Numbered from the stretch's first letter, positions 11,299 through 21,369 are shown. The stretch: DNA of 64,000 bases from Rhizobium sp. CFBP 8762 (GCF_014841565.1 NZ_JACYUD010000001.1:62001-126000), one strand, 5' to 3'. Program-made: numbers and translations. The notes: generated by a model not told the origin, from the sequence alone.

Positions 11299-11880
11299 CT
11301 ACCGTTCAATCGTGCCGGTGCGGCGTATTTTTTTCTGCAGCAGAAGCACTCCATAAAGAAGAGCCTCTGCCGTGGGGGGACAGCCCGGCACATAGATATC
11401 AACCGGCACAACCCGGTCACAGCCACGAACCACGGAATAGGAGTAGTGATAGTACCCACCACCATTCGCACAGGAACCCATCGAAATAACGTAACGCGGC
11501 TCTGGCATCTGGTCATAAACCTTACGCAAAGCCGGTGCCATCTTATTGGTCAGCGTGCCCGCCACAATCATGACGTCCGACTGGCGCGGGGACGCACGCG
11601 GCGCAAAACCGAAGCGCTCGGCATCGTAACGCGGCATGGACATCTGCATCATCTCAACCGCGCAACAGGCAAGACCAAATGTCATCCACATCAAAGAGCC
11701 GGTACGAGCCCATGTAATCAGCTCATCGGTGGATGTAACGAGAAAGCCCTTGTCGGCAAGCTCATTATTGATCTCGCCGAAGAAAGCGTCGTTGCTGCCG
11801 ATTGGCTTGCCCGTGCCTGGGTCAATGATGCCCTTGGGCTGAGGAGCGACAAGGGGCGTATCCATTTGTGCTATTCCCAT
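11299..11880 (-). CDS. nuoB: NADH-quinone oxidoreductase subunit B (N2 cluster)
   Basis: A 193-residue subunit carrying the terminal 4Fe-4S cluster N2, next to the quinone site. The unusual tandem-cysteine ligand motif is present ([15 protein letters not shown]), with the distal ligands in [14 protein letters not shown] and [18 protein letters not shown] 11880 overlaps the end of nuoA by 10 bases and has AAGGAG at good distance; an in-frame ATG at 11901 is possible but lies deeper in nuoA. Confidence 0.96.
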   Translation of the reverse strand: MGIAQMDTPLVAPQPKGIIDPGTGKPIGSNDAFFGEINNELADKGFLVTSTDELITWARTGSLMWMTFGLACCAVEMMQMSMPRYDAERFGFAPRASPRQSDVMIVAGTLTNKMAPALRKVYDQMPEPRYVISMGSCANGGGYYHYSYSVVRGCDRVVPVDIYVPGCPPTAEALLYGVLLLQKKIRRTGTIER

Positions 11881-12236
11881 TCCAGCGCTCCTTTTCTCCA
11901 TTCATAGATAAACCCGATCAAAAGGACGCCCAGAAACGCCATCATAGACCAAAGTCCGAACCAACCAATATCCTTGAATGCGACAGCCCATGGAAACAGG
12001 AAGGCGACTTCCAAATCGAAAATGATGAAAAGAATGGACACCAGATAGAACCGGATATCAAATTTCATACGCGCATCATCAAACGCGTTGAAGCCGCACT
12101 CATAAGCGGAAAGCTTCTCGGAGTCCGGCGCCTTGAATGCAACGGCAAAGGGGGCAATCAACAGCGCGATTCCGATGACCAGCGCTATGCCGATGAAGAT
12201 CGCGATTGGAATATAGGAACCAAGTAGCTCAGTCAT
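11871..12236 (-). CDS. nuoA: NADH-quinone oxidoreductase subunit A
   Basis: A 121-residue, three-helix membrane subunit of complex I and the first gene of the operon. The conserved loop after helix 1 ([44 protein letters not shown]) contains the Cys that marks the active/deactive-sensitive loop in this family. It overlaps nuoB by 10 bases. About 490 bases without a gene precede it, which must carry the operon promoter. Confidence 0.97.
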   Translation of the reverse strand: MTELLGSYIPIAIFIGIALVIGIALLIAPFAVAFKAPDSEKLSAYECGFNAFDDARMKFDIRFYLVSILFIIFDLEVAFLFPWAVAFKDIGWFGLWSMMAFLGVLLIGFIYEWRKGALEWE

Positions 12237-12730
12237 TCAAATCCATCCCTGCCTGCGCGGGAGCGCCTGAGTCCACTCGAGGCAAACGCCTTGGCAAGCC
12301 GAAAAACCATGTTGCAACGCAAGAGTGGTTATCGCAGGCAACCTGTCGGCGCAAGCTCTGCCCGCAGGTTTTAACCGCGTTTCCTATAGATGGTGTGTGA
12401 TGTGTTTAACATCCAGCAACAAGCTTGGGAAATCACTGCTAAAACCCTCGATCCGACGCCCATATCGCTAGGACAAAACGTCGCAACCGCAATTCACTCT
12501 GGCTTATAAGCGACACACATAGGCCCGGCCCACTCAGAAAGCAATTATAAAGAGCCTGCCGATTGTCAATTTGGCGCTTTTTAAAAGCTTCCCAAAACGC
12601 TCAATTTTCGCCGTTCGCACGTGCCAAAAGACCAAATGACAGCCTCAGCCACGCACAGCACACTGTACGCAACGAAAACTGTTTTGGATTATCTTTAATG
12701 TCACAACACCTTTACCTTTTCAGGCAAAAG
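12237..12730. other. Noncoding region upstream of nuoA
   Basis: About 490 bases between nuoA and tRNA-Asp with no supported gene; short open frames here have no coding character. The region is AT-richer than its surroundings, especially 12520-12720. It holds a candidate nuo promoter on the minus strand (12544-12569) and whatever ends the tRNA-Asp transcript; I saw no strong hairpin terminator. Confidence 0.5.
12544..12569 (-). promoter_or_regulatory. Candidate sigma-70 promoter for the nuo operon
   Basis: On the minus strand a perfect TTGACA (12569-12564) is followed after 14 bases by a perfect TATAAT (12549-12544). Both hexamers match consensus, but the spacer is shorter than the usual 16-18, so the two may not work together. 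Transcription from here would give a leader of about 300 bases before nuoA. Confidence 0.35.
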
Positions 12731-12807
12731 TGGCGCGAGTGACGGGGCTCGAACCCGCGACCTCCGGCGTGACAGGCCGGCACTCTAACCAACTGAGCTA
12801 CACCCGC
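12731..12807 (-). tRNA. tRNA-Asp (GTC)
   Basis: A 77-base cloverleaf on the minus strand including an encoded CCA end. The acceptor stem GCGGGTG pairs with CACTCGC with one G-T pair, the D arm is GCTCAGTTGGTTAGAGT, the anticodon loop is CTGTCAC with anticodon GTC, and the T arm holds GGTTCGAGCCC. Confidence 0.97.
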
Positions 12808-13370
12808 GCATTTTAGTGGAAGCCGGCTAGGCCGTCTTCCGTCCCGAACCGGCGTTGCGCCGTTCGATGAGCGGCTAACTAAGGGGTAAAAACGGGAGTG
12901 TCAAGCGAGCCCAAACCAAAATATCCGAGATTTTTCAATTTCTTTTGAACACGAATTCAGAAAGCCCGGAAATGTCGGGTTTGTTCATATAACCCCTGTT
13001 TCGATTTTGCGGGCCGCTATGACCGCGCCTATATTCGAGACCGGCTGACCTCCCTGCCCCGGCAGTTTTAACAGAATCAACGACGACCCGTTCGGGTTTT
13101 ACACACTCAATCGAGACCTACGTTAAACCGAAGCATCTCGTATCTTATGAACGTTGATGACTGTGAGCCTGGGCAACCTGCCAGGTTAAATAAGTGTGGG
13201 CGAGAAAGACGACTCATCAGACCCCTCCACTCAAGCATCAACAAAGCCGTATATACAAAGGCGGAAATTGCGGGCTTTGTGGGTAACCCGTCAAAAAAAT
13301 TCACGAAAACAGCAAATTACCTCTTGCGGTTTTTTTCAAGCCCGCATACATCACGGCCACCAACAACGGG
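12808..13370. other. Noncoding spacer between two tRNA genes
   Basis: About 560 bases with no convincing gene; the few short open frames lack ribosome-binding sites or recognisable products. It must hold the promoters of the divergently transcribed tRNA-Asp and tRNA-Val. A weak 7-bp hairpin (12962-12982) followed by a short T-rich stretch is the only structure noted. A small RNA is possible but not shown. Confidence 0.5.
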
Positions 13371-13446
<76 letters not shown>

Positions 13447-13455
13447 TTTTTGCTG

Positions 13456-13482
13456 AAAGCCGCCGCAAGGCGGCTTTTGCGT
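13456..13482 (+). terminator. Rho-independent terminator after tRNA-Val
   Basis: A perfect 9-bp stem AAAGCCGCC/GGCGGCTTT with a GCAA tetraloop (13456-13477), followed by a T-rich run, ten bases after the tRNA CCA end. Confidence 0.85.
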
Positions 13483-13605
13483 TTTCGCAATTTGTTTCTT
13501 GGAATGCCGCATTTTCGAATCGAGCGCTCTTGTCGGCACCTGTATTAGCTTTTATCTGTTTTGCGACTTTGTAAGGCGGACCATGTTCGCCACTGGCGAA
13601 TCTGA

Positions 13606-16518
13606 TTGGAGCCTTTCTTGCTGCGCGCCCCTGAACTGTTAAATCTGGACGCCTCTGCACTTTTCAATGCCTCTCCCAACCCATACCTCGTGCTCGATAC
13701 CAGTTATACCATTCTCGGCATGAACGAGGCCTATCTGGATGTTACGCAGCGCCGACGCGATGACATAACGGGCCAGCATTTGTTCGACGTATTTCCCAGC
13801 GATCCGCAGTCCGATAGCGGCAGGATGCTTCGCACGTCACTTCAAAAGGTCGTCGAAACGGAGCGGCGAGACGTTCTGCCGCTCATACCCTATCCGGTCG
13901 AAACCGCCGATGGTGTCATGGAAGACCGCTATTGGAGCGCAACGCATACGCCGTTGTTCGATAGCGATGGCAAGCTCTGTCATATCCTCCAGCATACGGT
14001 CGATGTTACCGAACTGCACCGTCTTCGCACCCATGCCTCCATATCCATGCAGGCAGAAGCCGATGTCATGAAGCGTGCCATTGCCGTGCAGATGGAAAAT
14101 ATGGTGCTTGGCGCGGAGCGCAATGATCTGCGGACGGTGTTTGAACAGGCGCTTAGCTTCATGGCGGTTCTGAACGGCGCGGATCACGCGGTAGCGATTG
14201 CCAACACCGCGTTCAAATCGCTGGTGGGACAAGATGCGGTCATGGGCATGCCGTTTGCCCGTTTGCTGCCAGAAGCAAACGGACACGACCTGATTCATGC
14301 ACTGGATGATGTCTTTCGGACTGCCCGGTCTTCAGCGCGTAAATCTCTCAAGATTGTCGTTCCCGCGCAGCCCGGCGGCGAGCCGGTTGAGCGCCATATC
14401 GATGTCGTCCTGCAACCGCTTCTCGACGAATCCGGCGAAACGAAAGGGATTTTCGTTCAGGGCAATGACTTGACCGAGCAGAAGAATGCCGAGCGCGCGG
14501 CGATAGATAGTGAGGGCCGGTTCCGTCTGCTGGCGCAATCCATACCCAATCACACCTGGATTGCCTCGCGCGATGGCGCATTGGAGTGGGTTAACGACCA
14601 GACATACGCCTATACCGGGTCTCGCCCGGGTTCTATCAACAGCGGTTACTGGAAAAGCCTGATTCACCCCGGTGATTTGAACAACACCCTGCAAAGCTGG
14701 CAGGAATCAGTCGAGTCCGGCAGCGACCTCCAGATGGAAGCCCGTATCCGGCGGTACGATGGCATCTATCGCTGGCATCTGATCCGCGCAACGGCCCTGT
14801 TTGACGAGAGCGGACAGGTTCGCCGCTGGGTTGGCACCAATACTGACATTGAAGACCGCAAGAATGTCGAGAGTTCTCTGACGGCTGTCAACTCGACGCT
14901 GGAAGAGCGTGTGGCCGAGCGGACGCAGCAACTGATTGAAACGCAGGAAGCCCTGCGACATAGCCAGAAAATGGAAGCCATCGGCAATATTGCTGGCGGA
15001 ATCGCCCATGACTTCAACAATCTGCTTCAGGTTGTGGGCGGAAATCTCCAGCTTTTGTTAAAGGATGTTGCGGGTCGGGACAGAGAAGAGCAGCGCATTC
15101 GCAATGCATTGCAGGGCGTGACGCGGGGCGCGAAGCTGGCATCGCAGCTTCTGGCATTCGGGCGGCGGCAGCCGCTTGAACCCAAAGTCGTCAATATCGG
15201 GCGTCTGGTCCGCAATATGGACGATATGCTGCGCCGCACCATCGGCGAAGCCATCGAAATTGAAACCGTCATAGCCGGTGGTTTGTGGAACACCCTGATT
15301 GATCCCGGCAATCTGGAAAATGCCCTGCTGAATTTGGTGATCAATTCGCGCGATGCGATGGAGAATCACGGCAAGCTGACCATAGAAGCCGGTAATACCT
15401 ATCTGGACGACACCTATTCCCGCACCCACCATGAGGTGACACCGGGACAATATGTCATGCTGGCGGTAAGTGATACCGGTAGCGGCATTCCCCCCGAATT
15501 GCTGGAGGCGGTCTTTGATCCGTTCTTCTCGACAAAGCCGGAGGGAAAAGGAACGGGCCTTGGTTTGTCCATGGTCTACGGCTTCGTCAAACAGTCCGGT
15601 GGGCATATCAAAATTTACAGCGAGGTTGGTAGCGGTACGACAATCAAGCTGTATGTGCCACGTTCGCTGGAAACAGAAGACCTCGTTTCCGAAACCGAGA
15701 CCGGGCCCGCCACGGGGGGCAATGAAACCATTCTGGTTGCGGAGGATGATGATGCCGTTCGCGAGACAACTGTGGCCCTGCTGACGGACCTTGGCTATCG
15801 GGTTTTGAAGGCCCGTGATGCTCAAAGTGCTCTGAATATTATCGAAAGTGGCCTGGCAATCGATCTGCTGTTCACAGATGTGATCATGCCAGGCACGTTG
15901 AAGAGTCCGGAGCTGGCACGCAAGGCAAAGGCTCGTCTTCCGAACATCGGTGTTCTGTTTACCTCCGGCTACACGGAAAACTCCATTGTGCACGGTGGGC
16001 GGCTGGACGCGGGCGTCAACCTCTTGAGCAAGCCATACACACGGGAAGCTTTGGCACGAAAGATTCGCCATGTTCTGCATGCGACGGCCATGGAGACCGT
16101 GGAGGCACCGGCCGAAGCGTCGCCCGATACGCCTGCGCCAACCCTCCAGCAAGAGGCTGCCCGTCGCCGTATTCTGGTGTGCGAGGATGAACCGCTCATC
16201 CTGATCAACACCGTCGATATGCTGGAAGAGATGGGGTTTGAGGTTCTCGAAGCAAGCAGCGGCTCGGCAGCGCTCACCCTGCTCAAGACCGAGGTGGTGG
16301 ATATCCTGATATCGGACGTGGGCTTGCCGGATATGTCGGGCGTGGAACTGACCCGCACCGCACTTACCTTAAAGCGCGATCTGGCAGTGATTTTTGCCAC
16401 GGGGCACCGGGCCGTTTCGGGTGCCGAGGACCTCACGCAGGCGGCTCTTCTGGTCAAGCCATTCGACATGGCCAGCCTGAAAGCCGCCATCAGCCAGGCG
16501 GTCACTGCCGTTTCCTGA
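13606..16518 (+). CDS. PAS-containing hybrid sensor histidine kinase with two C-terminal receiver domains
   Basis: A soluble, probably cytoplasmic hybrid kinase of up to 970 residues; no signal peptide or membrane helix is seen. Three PAS-like sensor domains (about 15-140, 175-295, 300-420) precede a coiled linker (NSTLEERVAERTQQLIETQEAL). The H box follows (GNIAGGIAHDFNNLL, His468), then an ATPase domain with N box (NLVINSRDAM) and G boxes (DTGSGIP, GKGTGLGLSMVYGF). Two receiver domains end the protein (about 710-825 and 850-965), each with phospho-acceptor Asp (LLFTDVIMPG; ILISDVGLPD) and conserved Lys (SKPY; VKPFD). The frame opens with TTG 13606; TTG 13618, preceded by GGAG, may be the real start. 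No cognate regulator lies nearby. Confidence 0.9.
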   Translation: MEPFLLRAPELLNLDASALFNASPNPYLVLDTSYTILGMNEAYLDVTQRRRDDITGQHLFDVFPSDPQSDSGRMLRTSLQKVVETERRDVLPLIPYPVETADGVMEDRYWSATHTPLFDSDGKLCHILQHTVDVTELHRLRTHASISMQAEADVMKRAIAVQMENMVLGAERNDLRTVFEQALSFMAVLNGADHAVAIANTAFKSLVGQDAVMGMPFARLLPEANGHDLIHALDDVFRTARSSARKSLKIVVPAQPGGEPVERHIDVVLQPLLDESGETKGIFVQGNDLTEQKNAERAAIDSEGRFRLLAQSIPNHTWIASRDGALEWVNDQTYAYTGSRPGSINSGYWKSLIHPGDLNNTLQSWQESVESGSDLQMEARIRRYDGIYRWHLIRATALFDESGQVRRWVGTNTDIEDRKNVESSLTAVNSTLEERVAERTQQLIETQEALRHSQKMEAIGNIAGGIAHDFNNLLQVVGGNLQLLLKDVAGRDREEQRIRNALQGVTRGAKLASQLLAFGRRQPLEPKVVNIGRLVRNMDDMLRRTIGEAIEIETVIAGGLWNTLIDPGNLENALLNLVINSRDAMENHGKLTIEAGNTYLDDTYSRTHHEVTPGQYVMLAVSDTGSGIPPELLEAVFDPFFSTKPEGKGTGLGLSMVYGFVKQSGGHIKIYSEVGSGTTIKLYVPRSLETEDLVSETETGPATGGNETILVAEDDDAVRETTVALLTDLGYRVLKARDAQSALNIIESGLAIDLLFTDVIMPGTLKSPELARKAKARLPNIGVLFTSGYTENSIVHGGRLDAGVNLLSKPYTREALARKIRHVLHATAMETVEAPAEASPDTPAPTLQQEAARRRILVCEDEPLILINTVDMLEEMGFEVLEASSGSAALTLLKTEVVDILISDVGLPDMSGVELTRTALTLKRDLAVIFATGHRAVSGAEDLTQAALLVKPFDMASLKAAISQAVTAVS

Positions 16519-16530
16519 TAGGCCAGTACG

Positions 16531-19500
16531 TTATAACTGGTGAATAGTGACAGAGGGGCAAGCGGCACGCGCTATATCGCACAGATGCTGGTGGTGGGTC
16601 AGGTAAATGACCTGGCCCACCTGCGCCATATCTCCCATCAGTTCAAAGGCCCGGTGCGAGCGGCTATCATCGAAGGTTTCCATAATATCGTCCGCGATAA
16701 ACGGCAGCGGCTCGCGCGTGGTTGCAATCTCGTGATAACCGGCCATGCGCAATGCCAGATACAGCTGAAACCGCGTTCCCTTGGATAGATCGCGTGCCAG
16801 CTTGGAGGCACCATTGGCAGCGTTGGCAATCAGCAATTCCTGATTCTTTTCGGTCTGTGTCGACAGTCCGGAATAGTCGCCGCCGCTGATCCTGCTGAAC
16901 GCATCCGAGGCGCGACGCATCATCATGCTGCGGTGCTTCTCGCGGTACAGTCGCAACGCTTGCTCCGCCGCCAAAATGCCTGCCCGCGTGGCGAGATGTG
17001 CCAGTGTCTTTTCCTGAATCTCCAGCAGTATTGTCTGCCGCTGCTCGTCCAGCACTGCGACGGCATCGCTCCCGCCGATAGCATTCAGAGTTTCTGCCGC
17101 CTTCATATGGTTTGCATGCAGCGTCTGAACCTCGTGATCCACGTCTTCCAGACGCGATTCGATGTCCATCAAGGCAGAGTTGAGCGACTCGGCAGTCAGA
17201 TCCGCCAATTTATCCTTGGCCTGCGATACGCTTGACACGCCAAGCCGCGTGCAGAGATCGTCAGTAGCCTCGGTCAGTTTGGCAGCAACACGGGCCCGTG
17301 CAGCCAAGGCCTCCAACCGTTGCGCGGCTTCGCCCAAGGTATCGCACGCGAAAAACTCTAAAATCTCCTGTTTTTGTGCAAGCTGAACGGCCTGCTCACG
17401 CAACAACGCCGCATGGGCAGCCCGCAGAGTGTCCAGTTCCGTGGCCAAACGATGGCGTTCAGCGTCCGCCTTTCGCGCCTCTGCCAACCGATGTCCGATT
17501 GCTGCGTAGTCGGTCAGCAGATCGTCGCTCACCCCTTGCTGCAACACAGCATTGATGTCCGCTATCGCAGTGTGAAATGCTGCCTGATCACGCTGCATTC
17601 CGGCAATCCGGTATTCCAGGCTTGCTTGTGCCTGCAGCGTTTTGTCCAGTTCCTGCACGTCACTGAGAATTCTGGATATGGCAACTGGCGAAAGCGTATC
17701 TGCTATTGCCTCCAGCCAGCATGATCTCAACGTGGATGTCCAGCGCTCCCGCCAGTCATCAAGCGCTGCTTTTGCGGCTATCGTCTCGGCCTCACGGCTT
17801 TTCAGCGTTTTCTCAGCGGCTCGCAACGATTCGTGCGCGGCAGCGCGTGCGCCACGCGATTCGGCACATGCACGCAGAAGCGAATCAGCGCGGCTCGCCA
17901 GCATCTGGGGATCGATGTCCGCGATCGGCGTCTCATCGTTCAGGCAGCGCGCCAGCCGTTGGATGTGATTGTCCTGCTGCGCCCGCAGTTCGGCAAATTC
18001 GCTTTCCATTTGATGCAGGGTCTGGACTTGAACCAGAGTCGTCTCACGAAGAGCGAGGAAATTCTCCACTTGCGTCCACGTCGCATCGTCCGGCAGGGAC
18101 AGCATGGTGGCAAGGTTCGCCAAGCGGTCCTGCAAGCCCTGCCATTCGGCCTGCAACTCTGTGCAATGGCCACGCATGACCGCAAGCTTTGCATCCGCCT
18201 CGGCAATATCAAGCATAAGCGACCGCATGTCCGCCAGACGTTCGGACAATGACAGCCGGCGCGCAGCCAGACGATCATCCAGTACCAGAGCCGCTTCGAA
18301 CCGTTCCGCCGACTCAATACTCAGTTCAGAACGATGAACAGCCCAGGCCTCGTCCCGTTGGTGGCGCGTCAGGCGCGCGCTGTCGTCGTCGATATCATCT
18401 CCCAAAGCGCGAAGTTGCTCCAGACGTGAGGCTGCCCCGGCGCGATTTACCGTCAAGTCATTGATCTCAGCCGTCAGCGTGCGAAGTCGCTCGGCACACA
18501 CCGCATCGGATTGTTTCCAGACCGCGACATCGGCGACATGGGGCACGGCCAGATACTGCAATGCGTCGATGCTTAAGGGGGAACGCAAGCCGGTAACGCT
18601 CGCATTCAACTGCAACCGCGCCTGTGTACAACGGCTCGAAGCCGCACTTAGCCGAGCGCGAATATCGCCGTCACGATACGCATTCAGGCATTCGCGTAAC
18701 GTATCTTCGTCGACAGCAGTCTCGCTCAACGTGCCCAAACGCTCAAGATCAAGCTGCGCTTCGGCCAGACTCACACGTGCGCGTTCCGCCTCGGTCTGTG
18801 CTGCATTCAACCGCGTCTCGAGGCCGGAGTGCTGCTGGGCCAGGTCCTGTATCTGGACCGAGACTGCTGTTGGCAGAATCAAAGCCTGCGGTTCGGAATC
18901 ATCCGGGCGGCCAAGCGCTGTCAACTGAAACCCGATGGCGTGCTCAAGACGCTTTTGCTCATCGAGACGTGACGGCATATCGCGAAGCGCGGTCCGGTAG
19001 CGCGCCTCGATATCCCTCTCGATCAGCGCATCCAGAGCCGATTGCACCTGCAAAATCGCGGGGTCCAGTTCTAGTCCTTCCAGCAATCGACCATGATCTT
19101 CGATCTGCGTTTCCAGATTGGTTCGTTGAACGTCGAGGCGGGTCTCGCGGTTGATCAGGTCCGGCACAAGCCCGTGCCAGCCGGGCGGCGGGTTTGGCCC
19201 AGCATCCATGTCCTCCAGTTCCAGTTGGAGTTTTGTCAACCGTGCCAACAAGGGCAGGCTGTCACGGCTCTGACGCAACTGGTCGCGTTCGATCCGCAGC
19301 GCATTGCGCGCTTTGGACGCCTGATCATACGCCGCCAACGCGTCATCGCGGCTTTTCACAAGCGCCCCGTAATCGCGCGCTTGAACGTCGATCAGTCTCC
19401 TTTGCTTTTTCAGGGCTTCCAGTTCCGCCTTCAAATCGTTCAGTTCAAATTTCCGGGCCTGAGGCTTGTAGAAGGCATCCGCTTCCGTTTTGAGCGTCGC

Positions 19501-19992
19501 CAGAATCGCGCTGGCATTCGAAAGACCGGAACTTGCGGCAAACAGCATGGAGCCCAGTTCCCCCTCGCTTTTTAGAATCGCCTCACCGCCCTGCTCGATA
19601 CTGTCATCATCAAGGGAAAACATGTTTTGATACGTATTGCGATCCACCGAGCCCAACGGTGCCGACAGGTAATGATCGGGCAAAGCGTGCTCGTCGCCGT
19701 CCAGCAGTGTATTGTGCGTCCGTTTCACGCGCACCAGGCGATGCGTCTTGCCGCCAAACTCCAGCGTACCGCCCACCCGCATCAGCGGATAGGGGTGAAG
19801 GAACCCATAGGGGCTGAGGCGTTCAATACCGAAAAGCAAATCCAGAAATGCCGAAAACAGCGTGGATTTTCCGGCCTCGTTCGGTCCGTAAATCAAATGA
19901 AAATCCGCGGCGCCATCTGTTTTGTTGCCGAACTCCAGCGTCCGGTCGGTGAATTTTCCATAACGGATGAGATCGAGACGTTTAAGACGCAT
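16531..19992 (-). CDS. SbcC/YhaN-like AAA ATPase with long coiled coil
   Basis: A 1153-residue SMC/Rad50-type ATPase, probably the ATPase partner of a DNA nuclease. The N-terminus has RYGKFTDRTLEF and the Walker A motif YGPNEAGKSTLFSAF. Residues from about 170 to 1000 are charged, Leu-, Glu- and Arg-rich and strongly coiled-coil in character. The C-terminus holds a signature-like segment (LSKGTRFQLYLALRMAGY) and Walker B (LPFIADDIMETFDD), followed by the His-loop region IYLTHHQHLCDIA. Its ATG shares one base with the stop of the upstream phosphoesterase gene (TGATG), so the two are coupled. The domain plan fits the YhaN family rather than classical SbcC; function in DNA repair or end processing is inferred. 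Confidence 0.85.
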   Translation of the reverse strand: MRLKRLDLIRYGKFTDRTLEFGNKTDGAADFHLIYGPNEAGKSTLFSAFLDLLFGIERLSPYGFLHPYPLMRVGGTLEFGGKTHRLVRVKRTHNTLLDGDEHALPDHYLSAPLGSVDRNTYQNMFSLDDDSIEQGGEAILKSEGELGSMLFAASSGLSNASAILATLKTEADAFYKPQARKFELNDLKAELEALKKQRRLIDVQARDYGALVKSRDDALAAYDQASKARNALRIERDQLRQSRDSLPLLARLTKLQLELEDMDAGPNPPPGWHGLVPDLINRETRLDVQRTNLETQIEDHGRLLEGLELDPAILQVQSALDALIERDIEARYRTALRDMPSRLDEQKRLEHAIGFQLTALGRPDDSEPQALILPTAVSVQIQDLAQQHSGLETRLNAAQTEAERARVSLAEAQLDLERLGTLSETAVDEDTLRECLNAYRDGDIRARLSAASSRCTQARLQLNASVTGLRSPLSIDALQYLAVPHVADVAVWKQSDAVCAERLRTLTAEINDLTVNRAGAASRLEQLRALGDDIDDDSARLTRHQRDEAWAVHRSELSIESAERFEAALVLDDRLAARRLSLSERLADMRSLMLDIAEADAKLAVMRGHCTELQAEWQGLQDRLANLATMLSLPDDATWTQVENFLALRETTLVQVQTLHQMESEFAELRAQQDNHIQRLARCLNDETPIADIDPQMLASRADSLLRACAESRGARAAAHESLRAAEKTLKSREAETIAAKAALDDWRERWTSTLRSCWLEAIADTLSPVAISRILSDVQELDKTLQAQASLEYRIAGMQRDQAAFHTAIADINAVLQQGVSDDLLTDYAAIGHRLAEARKADAERHRLATELDTLRAAHAALLREQAVQLAQKQEILEFFACDTLGEAAQRLEALAARARVAAKLTEATDDLCTRLGVSSVSQAKDKLADLTAESLNSALMDIESRLEDVDHEVQTLHANHMKAAETLNAIGGSDAVAVLDEQRQTILLEIQEKTLAHLATRAGILAAEQALRLYREKHRSMMMRRASDAFSRISGGDYSGLSTQTEKNQELLIANAANGASKLARDLSKGTRFQLYLALRMAGYHEIATTREPLPFIADDIMETFDDSRSHRAFELMGDMAQVGQVIYLTHHQHLCDIARAACPSVTIHQL

Positions 19993-21275
19993 CAGTCATG
20001 CGCCTCCGGCAACACAGGGTTCAGCCGTGAAAGCACCTGTTTTCCACCCATCTCGATCAGCATGGCTATCAGTTGCGCTTCCTCCTCCTCATTGGCCGCC
20101 AGTCCGTCCCTGGCCTCCGGTGGCAAATGGCGCAGCACATCCTGCAACAGGGTTTCCACCTCGCGGCGATAGCCCGCAGCCTCCGTCACATCGCGGTCTA
20201 TCAAACCGGCCAGTTCCTCGATGGGGTCCGGGCCGTTGTTAACACGACCTTCTGTCAGCGCTTCTGTTTCACAGGCGACTTGAACCGCCTCAATCCAGCA
20301 ATGGCCCAAAGCTTGCGCTATGGCGCTCACCTCCCCCATCAGCAAAGCGTGGTCCCGACGCAACCGCCATGACAGCGACGTGCGCCCGACGAGAATCAGA
20401 CGGAGAATCAGGTGATCACAAACACACTCAGCCCGTGCGGACTGAATGTGCTTCTGCAACAGGGTAACCAGATCAGACCATGTGTCGAGACCGCTGCAAT
20501 CCACCGTGCACCGTTCAAACACGGCCACCGAAATCACCCGCTCCTCGTGCGTCCAAGTTCCGTCACTATGAACGGTAACGAGCGTGACCGACTTTGGGCC
20601 TGCCTCATTGATATCCCTGCCCTGCGGCATGCCGGGCATGACAACCAGCGGCACATCGCTGTGGATCTGGCGATGATGAATATGGCCGAGCGCCCAGTAG
20701 TCAAAGCCGTGGCTAGTCAGATTGGCGACAGAGACCGGGGCATACAAATCATGTCCGGCACCTCCGGCCACACTGGTGTGCATGATGCCCAGATTGACCG
20801 CACCCGGTACGGGTTGCGCGTAGCCGGGAAGCAGGCTTTGGGGCGCATGTGGCTCGTTGAAACTCAGTCCGTGAACATAGACCTCTCGCCCACTCGGCGT
20901 GATCTTCGCCAAAAACGGTTTGGCCTTGCCAGTAAACACATATGTGTTGGGCGGCAGGGTCAATTCTCTTGTAATGCGAGACTGCGCATCGTGGTTGCCA
21001 CGAACGATGAAGACCTGAATGCCCGCGTCCTCAAGACGGCGCAGCTGCGCCACCAAAAACAGGGCTGTGCTCATCGAGGTCTGCGCGCCATCGTAAAGAT
21101 CGCCGGCGATCAGCAGAGCATCGACTGCTTCCTCAATGCAGAGATCGACAATGCGAACCAGCGCCTGCCGGGTTGCACCCCGCACCAGCTCGGACAAATC
21201 GGGGTTTTTCAACGCAAGGCTTTTGAGCGGAGAATCGAGATGGAGATCTGCGGTATGGATAAAACGGAATGACAT
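19992..21275 (-). CDS. SbcD/YhaO-like metallophosphoesterase (DNA repair exonuclease)
   Basis: A 427-residue calcineurin-like phosphoesterase of the SbcD/Mre11 group. Metal-binding motifs are seen in order: FIHTADLHLDSPL, LIAGDLYDG, VRGNHDAQS, LGIMHTSV and YWALGHIHHRQ. The C-terminal 170 residues would contact the partner ATPase. It is the first gene of a two-gene operon with the YhaN-like ATPase and is divergent from a MarR-family gene. ATG 21275 (MSFRFIHTADLH) is preferred because the conserved domain begins there; an upstream in-frame start exists at 21302. Confidence 0.88.
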   Translation of the reverse strand: MSFRFIHTADLHLDSPLKSLALKNPDLSELVRGATRQALVRIVDLCIEEAVDALLIAGDLYDGAQTSMSTALFLVAQLRRLEDAGIQVFIVRGNHDAQSRITRELTLPPNTYVFTGKAKPFLAKITPSGREVYVHGLSFNEPHAPQSLLPGYAQPVPGAVNLGIMHTSVAGGAGHDLYAPVSVANLTSHGFDYWALGHIHHRQIHSDVPLVVMPGMPQGRDINEAGPKSVTLVTVHSDGTWTHEERVISVAVFERCTVDCSGLDTWSDLVTLLQKHIQSARAECVCDHLILRLILVGRTSLSWRLRRDHALLMGEVSAIAQALGHCWIEAVQVACETEALTEGRVNNGPDPIEELAGLIDRDVTEAAGYRREVETLLQDVLRHLPPEARDGLAANEEEEAQLIAMLIEMGGKQVLSRLNPVLPEAHD

Positions 21276-21334
21276 TATATGACCATGTCGTGCCACAGCC
21301 ATGTGGTCAAGTTACACGATAACGCAACCACAGT

Positions 21335-21366
21335 TTGACATGCCCCCTCACCATATACATATATGG
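21335..21366 (+). promoter_or_regulatory. Promoter with overlapping perfect palindrome (candidate MarR operator)
   Basis: A consensus TTGACA (21335-21340) is followed about 17 bases later by an AT-rich -10 region lying inside a perfect palindrome, CCATATA-CA-TATATGG (21351-21366). The palindrome sits 3 bases before the likely ATG of the MarR gene at 21370 and in the control region of the divergent yhaO-yhaN pair. MarR proteins commonly bind such palindromes across their own promoters; binding here is inferred. Confidence 0.6.
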
Positions 21367-21369
21367 GTT

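Noticed and set aside
12808-13370. Small protein genes in the spacer between the tRNA genes
   Set aside because: The short frames (for example 13147-13380) run into the tRNA or lack a ribosome-binding site and any recognisable product.
15058-16152. 364-codon minus-strand frame inside the histidine kinase gene
   Set aside because: Shadow of the sense gene, with no domain and no ribosome-binding site.
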